DNA of 7,494 nucleotides. Source: Fimadaptatus sp963928645 (GTDB taxonomy: Bacteria; Bacillota; Clostridia; Christensenellales; Aristaeellaceae). Below, piece after piece: positions 1-5,280 of this stretch. A program made the position numbers and the translations under genes. The stretch is taken from NCBI GenBank assembly GCA_963928645.1, contig CAWVGT010000070.1, forward strand, positions 1-7,494. The letters run 5' to 3'. A model generated the notes under the pieces. That model was not told the origin of the DNA, searched no databases, and saw only the letters and a program-made list of their open reading frames with translations. Numbering within the stretch: position 1 is the first letter of the stretch; every line of letters begins with the position of its first letter.

Positions 1-1334
1 ATTCGACTGCACTCCCTGTTTTTCCCGTCTCTTTTGTATATTTCCTCACTGATTACTCGATTTTATTCTTTTAGAAACACACTCTAACATGCCGGGGTTT
101 CGTGCAATGGTTGCAGCAATAATCTGAGAGTCTTTGTCTGTTGGTTGATATAATAGTTGGTTCTTGCAGCATCGCATATACGCGCTTTCAGGCGATTGTG
201 ACGGGCAGCCCGGCATTTGCAAGCGTGGCTGCGTCGATGACTTGCTTTGCTGACGAGCCTCAGTTTATTGGTAAAGTATGATGCCCATTGCCTGCCTGAC
301 CAAACGCGCAACAGCAACCTGCAGAACACACAAATCAAAGCGAAACGCTGGCTGCAGCAGGCTAGTTTTGCAGCATCACTCATAAGCTGTTTCAAAAACA
401 GTTTTAGTTAACCCCGCTGTCCCGCCGCTGGGCTTTGTCAGTGCTCTGGAGCCCACAGGCTCGTTTGAACGACTGGCTGGCTGGTTGGGACGGGCGACGC
501 TGCGCCGGCAGTCGCAAGCTGCAATGCCGCCGATAGAGCGGAACTCTGATGGCAGCGCTGACGATTTGGCGCGCGGCAGGCTGTATCGCAATTCTGCGCC
601 TGGATTGCCCTGCTGGTCGCACCGTGCGGCAGGCGCGGAGGGCCTGGGCGGCGACCGCGCCTTTACTCCGGCGCCAAGCGCCCTCCGGCTTGTCCTGCCG
701 GCTCAATGCTTTTTCATTATGGCCCGATTTGCCGACAGATCGGCCAGTATGCCTGTCGTTTGCTCCATGCTGCAATCGCGGCGATGAGTTGCATATCCTG
801 GGCCGACGCCTGTTGCCCGGGCGATCATTTCAAACTTCATACGCTCTTGAATGCGGAGCATGCTTTGACATAGGTCGCCTGGCCGGTGGCAGATTCGGCA
901 ACTGCTGTCGCTTCTTTTGTAGCGCTTTCGCTTCCATAAGAAGCATTGCACTTGCGCGCCAAATATCCGCAGGCCCGTCGATGTCGACATTCGCATCGAT
1001 TGCGCTGTGCGAAGCTGGCCGCGCTGACAGGGTTTGCCATATTGCCAGGCATTGCCTGCCCAACCCGCGCGGATAAATCTGTCAGCGTCCGGAGCCAAAT
1101 ACACCCCCGCTCGCCGCGCCAGGCCGGCACACAGCGCCCACTGGCAGCACAATCGCGCCCAAAGGCAGCAATGCGCCCGCACGGCGCGGATTTAAGCCTG
1201 AGTTAATTTGAAAGTCCAAATCGCAGGCGGCGCGCGAATTGCGCGCTACTGAACGCGTTTTTCACAGAGCCGCGATAAAATACCACTTCCAAACGCCTGC
1301 GAATCAGTGTATAATATGCGGGTGAATATATGAT
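1..1334. other. Gene-free left region, no supported coding sequence
   Basis: The first roughly 80 bases are visibly T-rich and the rest drifts to GC-rich. Open frames exist on both strands, the longest being 549-1076 (+) and 703-1182 (-). Their translations are rich in Cys, Arg, Trp and His, show no recognisable domain, lack a convincing ribosome binding site, and do not share the C/G-ending codon pattern with ATA isoleucine of the real genes downstream. I found no tRNA-like TPsiC motif, no rRNA, and no tandem array. Short palindromes are present, such as ATGTCGACAT at 981-990 and CAGGCA-T-TGCCTG at 1046-1058, but none forms a known element. The stretch could be degraded former coding sequence or simply intergenic; I cannot tell which. 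Confidence 0.6.
1287..1315 (+). promoter_or_regulatory. Predicted promoter of the sigma factor gene
   Basis: A perfect TATAAT lies at 1310-1315, with TTCCAA at 1287-1292 as a weak -35 box and a 17-base spacer. Transcription would start near 1321-1322. That leaves too little leader for efficient initiation at ATG 1335, but it fits initiation at GTG 1353, which is preceded by GGGGTGA at 1341-1347. A short GC-rich hairpin (GCGCGC-GAATT-GCGCGC, 1230-1246) lies further upstream, with no clear role. No obvious ECF-type autoregulatory promoter was recognised. Confidence 0.55.
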
Positions 1335-1937
1335 ATGAACGGGGTGACACATGTGCAGGAAAACGCGGACGAGCTGCTGCTCAGGCGCGCTCAAAAGGGC
1401 GACGTGGCGGCGTTTGAGGAGCTCATGTCGGCTCAGGAGAGCCGCATGTATGCCATATCCCTGCGCATGATGGGCAACCGCGAGGACGCCCAGGACTGCG
1501 CGCAGGAGGCCATGGTGCGCATCTACCGCGCCATGGGCTCGTTCAAGGGGCAGTCGTCGCTGGCCACGTGGATATATCGCATAACGATGAACACCTGTCT
1601 GGACGAGCTCCGGCGGCGCAAGGTGCGCCGGGTGACTTCGCTGGACACGCTGGTCGAGGCCGGCTGGTCGCCGGTCGACCCCGGCGATACCCCCGAGGAA
1701 CACGGCATGCGCAACGAAAAGCAGGCCGCGCTCAACGCCGCGATACAGTCGCTGCCCGCCGACATGCGCGCCGCCGTGGTGCTGCGCGACATAAAGGGTT
1801 ACTCCTACGACGAGATCGCCGACATACTCGACGCCAACGTGGGTACAATAAAATCGCGCATAAGCCGCGGCCGCGAAAAATTGCGGGAAATACTGTCAAA
1901 GCAGACGGAACTTTTTGGGCGGCTGGGCGTCAAATAA
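1335..1937 (+). CDS. ECF-type RNA polymerase sigma factor (sigma-70 family)
   Basis: This is a small alternative sigma factor that would bind core RNA polymerase and direct it to a specific promoter set, probably for an envelope or stress response. The 200-residue product has the two-domain layout of extracytoplasmic-function sigma factors. Region 2 spans about residues 26-96 and includes the DAQDCAQEAM stretch (51-60), the W79-I80 promoter-melting segment and the basic ELRRRK end. A short linker follows, then region 4 at about 133-187, with the helix-turn-helix at YSYDEIADIL...VGTIKSRISRGREKL. There is no sigma region 1 or 3. ATG 1335 has only a weak upstream site; GTG 1353 is preceded by GGGGTGA at 1341-1347 with a 5-base gap and may be the true start, giving 194 residues. 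The anti-sigma gene begins 68 bases after the stop, so the two are probably one operon. Isoleucine codons are 9 ATA to 2 ATC. The family is clear; which regulon it controls is unknown. Confidence 0.95.
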   Translation: MNGVTHVQENADELLLRRAQKGDVAAFEELMSAQESRMYAISLRMMGNREDAQDCAQEAMVRIYRAMGSFKGQSSLATWIYRITMNTCLDELRRRKVRRVTSLDTLVEAGWSPVDPGDTPEEHGMRNEKQAALNAAIQSLPADMRAAVVLRDIKGYSYDEIADILDANVGTIKSRISRGREKLREILSKQTELFGRLGVK

Positions 1938-1991
1938 GCGTGGAACAAAATGCAGCAAATATTGGCCGCATGCAGCTCAATTTAAATGGAC

Positions 1992-1999
1992 GGGGAGGG
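1992..1999 (+). promoter_or_regulatory. Ribosome binding site deciding the anti-sigma start
   Basis: GGGGAGGG sits 6 bases before ATG 2006 and directly against ATG 2000. The spacing favours 2006 as the initiation codon. No separate promoter is visible in the 68-base gap after the sigma gene, which supports co-transcription. Confidence 0.7.
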
Positions 2000-2005
2000 A
2001 TGGAC

Positions 2006-3316
2006 ATGGCCCAGTCAAGCTGTCAGCAGTTCCGGGAAGGCATCCATCCGCTTCTGGACGGCGAGCTGAACGCGCAGGACGCCGCGCTGCTTGAGGAGCA
2101 CATGGCCCAGTGCGCCAAGTGCCGCAGCGAATACGAGGAGCTCAAGGCGCTGCGCGAGCAGCTGAGCCACCTGGACGACGATCTGGAGACGCCGATCGAA
2201 TTTGAGCGCGGCTGGCGCGAGGCTGTGCGGCGCGAGGTCGGCCTCAGGCGCACGCGCGGCTGGGTGCGCGCGCTGTCGGGCGTGGCAGCCGCGTTCGTGG
2301 TGCTGATGGGCGTGACGGCGTTCAACCGCGCGACCGGCCGGCTGCCCGGCGCGACCGCGACCGAACAGCCCGGCGAACCCGCGATCGCGCAGTACACCGT
2401 ACCGGACGAGTCGGCGGACGCCTCGGACTCCGAGGCCGACGCGGTGCAGGGCCGCTCAATTGAGAGCGCGCCGCTGGCCGCGACCGCGGACTACCAGTCG
2501 GACGCCGCCGGCGACACTCAGCCCAAGTTCGACTACTCCAGCCAGGATTCGCTCAGCGCGACTTCGTCGGGCAGCGCAGGCCTGCTGGACGTGGACGAAA
2601 GCACGGATACCAGCAGCGGCTCGATAAAGGTGCTGCGCAGCGCGTCGCTGACGCTGGAGACCGAGAACTTCGACGCCGACATGGAGTCGATAAAGAGCAC
2701 GGTGGCCAAGTACGGCGGCCTGTTTGAGCGCAACGCGATATCGGGCGACGTGGGCAACCGGCGCGCCGAGCTGACGCTGCGCGTGCCGGCGGCGCTGCTG
2801 GAGACATATGTGGAGCAGCTGCGCGGGCTGTGCCACGTGCTGGAGAGCGAGATCAGCGCGCAGGACATAACCTCGCAGTACACCGACACCGCGCTGCGGC
2901 TGGACACCTACCGCGTGCAGCTCGACCGCGTCAAGGAGCTCACCTCGCAGGCGCAGGATCTCAACGAGGTGCTTGAGCTCGAGGAGGAGGCTTCCCGGCT
3001 GCAGTACGAGATCGACAAGCTCACCGGCATGCTCAACGGCTGGGACAGCCAGACTGAGATGAGCACCGTGACCGTGGTGCTGACCGAGTACAGCCACCTC
3101 GACGCCGCAGTCGGCGCGAACGGCTTTTCGGGGCGCGTCGGCGAACAGTTCGCTCAATCGATGAATACGATTCGCAGTTTCCTGGGAGACATGATGCTCA
3201 GCGCCATCGCGCTGTTGCCGCATCTGGCGTGGCTCGTGCCGGTAGGCGCGCTGACCGCGCTGGGCATACACTGCGCAAAGCGCTCCGGCGCGCGCCGGCG
3301 GAGGCATGCCGACTAA
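2006..3316 (+). CDS. Zinc-finger anti-sigma factor fused to DUF4349 domain
   Basis: Probably the membrane-bound antagonist of the upstream sigma factor. Residues 1-60 match the zinc-binding anti-sigma (zf-HC2) fold: C6, the LLDGEL helix, then H32-x3-C36-x2-C39. A membrane segment at about 88-106 follows, then an acidic, Ser/Thr/Ala-rich linker (about 111-205). A DUF4349 domain (about 207-425) begins at the IKVLRSASLTLET strand, carries a predicted coiled coil near 295-345, and ends in a second membrane segment (about 396-420) with a basic tail. Topology would be N-terminus in, a large outside domain, C-terminus in. By family knowledge, the zinc domain holds the sigma factor inactive at the membrane; that DUF4349 is the sensor is inference. 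ATG 2006 was chosen because GGGGAGGG (1992-1999) lies 6 bases upstream; ATG 2000 abuts that site, and the frame further upstream overlaps the sigma gene. The product is 436 residues. Two of 13 isoleucines use ATT, otherwise absent from the window's other complete genes. Confidence 0.88.
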   Translation: MAQSSCQQFREGIHPLLDGELNAQDAALLEEHMAQCAKCRSEYEELKALREQLSHLDDDLETPIEFERGWREAVRREVGLRRTRGWVRALSGVAAAFVVLMGVTAFNRATGRLPGATATEQPGEPAIAQYTVPDESADASDSEADAVQGRSIESAPLAATADYQSDAAGDTQPKFDYSSQDSLSATSSGSAGLLDVDESTDTSSGSIKVLRSASLTLETENFDADMESIKSTVAKYGGLFERNAISGDVGNRRAELTLRVPAALLETYVEQLRGLCHVLESEISAQDITSQYTDTALRLDTYRVQLDRVKELTSQAQDLNEVLELEEEASRLQYEIDKLTGMLNGWDSQTEMSTVTVVLTEYSHLDAAVGANGFSGRVGEQFAQSMNTIRSFLGDMMLSAIALLPHLAWLVPVGALTALGIHCAKRSGARRRRHAD

Positions 3317-3408
3317 GGTGGCCCCGCCCCGCGCTCCGGCGCACCGCACCCGATAGCACTTGTGACCTGCATCAAGCCGTCTTACAGCCGCATACACGTT
3401 TACGCGAC

Positions 3409-3424
3409 ACGGCGCGCGCGCCGT
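3409..3424. repeat. Perfect 16-base GC palindrome
   Basis: ACGGCGCGCGCGCCGT equals its own reverse complement. A similar 14-base palindrome, CCGGCGCGCGCCGG, lies at 3285-3298 inside the end of the anti-sigma gene. Neither is followed by a T-run, so a standard terminator is unlikely. In GC-rich DNA such CG-alternating palindromes can arise by chance. Confidence 0.5.
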
Positions 3425-3594
3425 TGGTCAGTCATACCCAAATCGCGCAATCGTGCAGCGCGGCATGGCCGGAACAGTGCACATCCGAGCCGGCACGGCC
3501 TGTATCATGCAGGTGCGCCCCGCCCGCGGGGGAGACGCGGACGGTGCCGACAGGCGTGCGCATCGTGCGGCGCGCAGCGCCCGACCCGGGATCA

Positions 3595-3626
3595 GCGCCA
3601 TTTGGCGCAGACATAGATGGGATAAT
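3595..3626 (+). promoter_or_regulatory. Possible extended -10 promoter with upstream inverted repeat
   Basis: TG-G-GATAAT at 3618-3626 matches an extended -10 box, with no good -35 box at the usual distance. Just upstream, GCGCCA-TT-TGGCGC (3595-3608) is a perfect inverted repeat covering the place where a -35 box or activator site would be, so it could be an operator. Transcription would begin near 3633, at the edge of the GGAGG ribosome binding site, which makes an unusually short leader and lowers confidence. Confidence 0.35.
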
Positions 3627-3647
3627 GAGAATGGAGGTATATCAATC

Positions 3648-4370
3648 ATGAAGAAGCTGGTCATACTGCTCGCGCTGGCGCTGACGCTGGCACTGAGCGC
3701 GCTGCCCGCGCTTGCCGAGGCGGATACCCAGACGGCGGCGCCGGCGGGCACGATAGAAGTCTACGGCCGCGCCTCGGTGCTGGTCGAACCCGACCGCGCC
3801 ATAATAACCTTCGGCGTCGAGCTGACCGAGGCTGACGCCCAGACCGCCCAGACCAAGGCCAACGAGAACATCAACGCGGCCGTGGACGCCATCAAGGCGC
3901 TGGGCATAGAGGCGACCGACATACAGACCGACTCGATCAGCATCCGCCGCGCGTACTCGTACACCGACGGCGAGGAGAAGGAGATAGGCTTTACCGCCTC
4001 CACGCAGCTCAACATCAACGTGCGCGACCTGACCCAGGCCGGCGAGATAATCGACGCGGGCATCAGCGCGGGCCTGAACACGATAGACGGCGTCACGCTT
4101 ATGAGCAGCCGCCAGGCCGAGCTGTACAACCAGGCGCTCGAGCAGGCCTATCAGAACGCCCATGCCAAGGCCGAGCTGCTGGCCAAGGCCGCTTCCACCG
4201 AGCTGCGCGGCCCGATCTCGATCGACGAGGAGTCGAACAGCTACTCATACGTGACCCGCGCCAACGCCACCTTTACCGAGGACTCGGTCTCAGGCAGCGG
4301 CTCCACCTCGATATCGGCCGGCCAGATCGAGATATCCGCGGCTCTGTCGGCGACGTTTGCCATAGGCTGA
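3648..4370 (+). CDS. Secreted SIMPL domain (DUF541) protein
   Basis: A 240-residue exported protein of the SIMPL/DUF541 family, whose biochemical role is not established. A clear signal peptide occupies residues 1-23: MKK, a hydrophobic Leu/Ala core, then a cleavage site after ALPALA. The family opening strand follows at about 36-57 (IEVYGRASVLVEPDRAII), the A-x-A-rich helix at 62-84, and the ELYNQAL...AHAKAELLAKAA helix at 158-182, with the closing strand QIEISAALSATFAI at the C-terminus. No lipobox cysteine or membrane anchor is seen, so the mature protein is probably soluble outside the membrane or bound to the wall. GGAGG (3633-3637) lies 10 bases before the ATG. It follows the sigma/anti-sigma pair in the same direction but 331 bases away, so operon membership is uncertain. 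Isoleucine codons are 12 ATA, 10 ATC, no ATT. Family assignment is firm; a role in envelope homeostasis is inference. Confidence 0.9.
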   Translation: MKKLVILLALALTLALSALPALAEADTQTAAPAGTIEVYGRASVLVEPDRAIITFGVELTEADAQTAQTKANENINAAVDAIKALGIEATDIQTDSISIRRAYSYTDGEEKEIGFTASTQLNINVRDLTQAGEIIDAGISAGLNTIDGVTLMSSRQAELYNQALEQAYQNAHAKAELLAKAASTELRGPISIDEESNSYSYVTRANATFTEDSVSGSGSTSISAGQIEISAALSATFAIG

Positions 4371-4422
4371 GCGCGAACTGAAGGCTCCAATAGCGTGGCC
4401 GATGCGCAACGCATGTGAACCC

Positions 4423-4472
4423 GGCCCCCGCAAGCTGCGACCTGTCCAACAGGCGCGCTTGCGGGGGCCTTT
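4423..4472 (+). terminator. Long hairpin terminator between convergent genes
   Basis: Arms GGCCCCCGCAAGC (4423-4435) and GCTTGCGGGGGCC (4457-4469) pair perfectly over 13 bases. The apex continues with GCG:CGC (4437-4439 with 4454-4456) and CCTGT:ACAGG (4441-4445 with 4449-4453) around a CCA loop, with single-base bulges at 4436 and 4440. The total is 21 pairs, followed by TTT on the + strand. It lies 52 bases after the SIMPL stop and 29 bases before the YhhN stop, so it may serve both transcripts, although the minus-strand copy lacks a T-run. Confidence 0.8.
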
Positions 4473-4498
4473 GCGCGCGATATGCCGCGCTCGGGGCA

Positions 4499-5152
4499 TC
4501 AGCTCAGCGCCGCGCCCAGCGCTATCAGCAGCTGCGCCGCCGTGTACAGCGCCATCACCCAGAAGTGGCCGCGCGGCCGCTCGCCCCGGAACATGCCCAG
4601 CGCCAGCAGCGCGTCCGACGTTATGAAGCATGCGCTGCCCAGCCACGCGCCCGCCGCCGCCGCGCCCGGCCGCGCCAGCAGCGCCGCAAACGCGCACGCG
4701 CTCATCAGCAGTATCACGACTTCGTACGCCGCCACCGCCGGCTTCAGCTCGCCCAGCCCCGGCGCCAGCGCGCGATACAGCAATATGCCCACGCACAGCT
4801 CCGGCGCCAGGTATGCCGCCGCCCAGGGCGAGAGCGCGCCGCCCACGCGCAGCGCAAAGTGCGCTATGTACATCAGGTGCCCCAGCATGAACGCGCCCAG
4901 CCCTATCAGCAGCGGCTTGCCGCCGTAGCGCTCGTTTGGCAGCATCAGCGCGCAGTCGCCCACAAAACCCAGCATCAATCCCAGCACTATCAACGCGTCC
5001 ATGCGCGCCGCGCTGAGCGCATACGCCAGCAGCAGCGCCGGCATAAGCAGCGGCTTGAGGTACCGCGACAGCCGGCCCTTCCCCCACGCATCCGCGCAGT
5101 AGACCGCCGCCAGCGCGATATATGGCGCGTACAACAGCATCGCCATGCGCAT
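4499..5152 (-). CDS. YhhN/TMEM86-family membrane protein (putative lysoplasmalogenase)
   Basis: An integral membrane protein of 217 residues with about seven or eight hydrophobic segments and almost no soluble part, matching the YhhN/TMEM86 family. Characterised members hydrolyse the vinyl-ether bond of lysoplasmalogens. Family marks include KPLLMP (33-38), a G-D pair in LGFVGDCALM (61-70), LGHLMYIAHF with H92 and H98 (90-99), Y143, ITSDALLALGMF (177-188) and the closing LYTAAQLLIALG segment. The conserved acidic and His residues inside the membrane are the likely catalytic set. Three starts are in frame: GTG 5155, ATG 5152 and ATG 5146. AGGAAGGG (5156-5163, read on the minus strand) fits 5152 or 5146 best. 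The gene has its own promoter, divergent from the isomerase gene. Isoleucine codons are 7 ATA and 1 ATC. Family is well supported; substrate in this organism is inferred. Confidence 0.87.
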   Translation of the reverse strand: MRMAMLLYAPYIALAAVYCADAWGKGRLSRYLKPLLMPALLLAYALSAARMDALIVLGLMLGFVGDCALMLPNERYGGKPLLIGLGAFMLGHLMYIAHFALRVGGALSPWAAAYLAPELCVGILLYRALAPGLGELKPAVAAYEVVILLMSACAFAALLARPGAAAAGAWLGSACFITSDALLALGMFRGERPRGHFWVMALYTAAQLLIALGAALS

Positions 5153-5183
5153 CACCCTTCCTGCTTAACGCATTCTCAATCTC

Positions 5184-5212
5184 ATTATACCATCCCCGCC
5201 CCGCTAAAACAA
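5184..5212 (-). promoter_or_regulatory. Promoter of the YhhN-family gene
   Basis: On the minus strand TTGTTT (5212-5207) and TATAAT (5189-5184) are separated by exactly 17 bases, a near-ideal sigma-A promoter. Transcription would start near 5177, giving a leader of about 25 bases that contains the AGGAAGGG ribosome binding site. Confidence 0.8.
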
Positions 5213-5220
5213 GCTCTTGT
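5209..5220. promoter_or_regulatory. Inverted repeat spanning two back-to-back -35 boxes
   Basis: ACAAG-CT-CTTGT is a perfect 5-base inverted repeat with a 2-base centre. Its arms overlap the -35 boxes of both divergent promoters, which lie only 4 bases apart. A regulator bound here would affect both genes, but the symmetry may simply come from two similar TTGT-starting -35 boxes facing each other. Confidence 0.4.
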
Positions 5221-5245
5221 AACCGCCGCCAAAACGCGGTATAAT
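5217..5245 (+). promoter_or_regulatory. Promoter of the sugar isomerase-like gene
   Basis: TTGTAA (5217-5222) and TATAAT (5240-5245) are separated by exactly 17 bases, a strong sigma-A-type promoter. Transcription would start near 5252. The leader is about 29 bases and carries GAGGGGG (5266-5272), 8 bases before the ATG. Confidence 0.85.
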
Positions 5246-5280
5246 ATGGCAAAGGTTATATCACAGAGGGGGTAATTGCC

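Larger units (their letters stand above)
3317..3647. other. Intergenic region with GC palindromes
   Basis: The 331 bases between the anti-sigma and SIMPL genes carry no supported gene. Several open frames cross it but none has a plausible product. The stretch holds a perfect 16-base palindrome (3409-3424), a CCCCGC-CC-GCGGGG hairpin (3518-3531), an inverted repeat GCGCCA-TT-TGGCGC (3595-3608) and a possible promoter at 3618-3626. No hairpin followed by a T-run marks the end of the anti-sigma transcript, so read-through into the SIMPL gene is possible. Confidence 0.55.

Noticed and set aside
149..154. TATAAT box in the left region
   Set aside because: No -35 box at a suitable distance and no gene downstream.
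84..395. 103-codon open frame on the minus strand
   Set aside because: No family resemblance and no ribosome binding site; chance frame in non-coding DNA.
384..404. AT-rich hairpin CTGTTT-CAA-AAACAG with nearby T-run
   Set aside because: Looks slightly like a terminator, but no gene ends next to it and the T-run is consumed by the stem.
1034..1056. Three TTGCC copies that might be iterons
   Set aside because: Irregular spacing (8 and 10 bases), only 5 bases long, and no replication gene nearby.
549..1076. 175-codon open frame on the + strand
   Set aside because: Cys/Arg-rich translation with no domain, no ribosome binding site, and codon use unlike the neighbouring genes; overlaps several equally unconvincing frames on the other strand.
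703..1182. 159-codon open frame on the minus strand
   Set aside because: No recognisable motif, odd composition rich in Cys, Arg and Trp, and no promoter or ribosome binding site.
1568..1999. N-terminal extension of the anti-sigma frame through the sigma gene
   Set aside because: The extension reads the sigma gene out of frame, gives an Arg/Ala-rich sequence, and a good ribosome binding site exists at 1992-1999 for ATG 2006.
2456..3397. 313-codon open frame on the minus strand
   Set aside because: Antisense shadow of the anti-sigma/DUF4349 gene; long only because GC-rich codons rarely give stops on the other strand.
3625..3651. Eight-codon mini-frame whose stop overlaps the SIMPL start as ATGA
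   Set aside because: No ribosome binding site of its own, and the predicted transcription start lies downstream of its ATG; most likely coincidence.
4290..5252. 320-codon frame on the minus strand overlapping the YhhN-family gene
   Set aside because: Gly/Ala/Arg-rich translation without motifs, runs into the SIMPL gene and through a terminator; the YhhN frame has clear family motifs, a promoter and a ribosome binding site.
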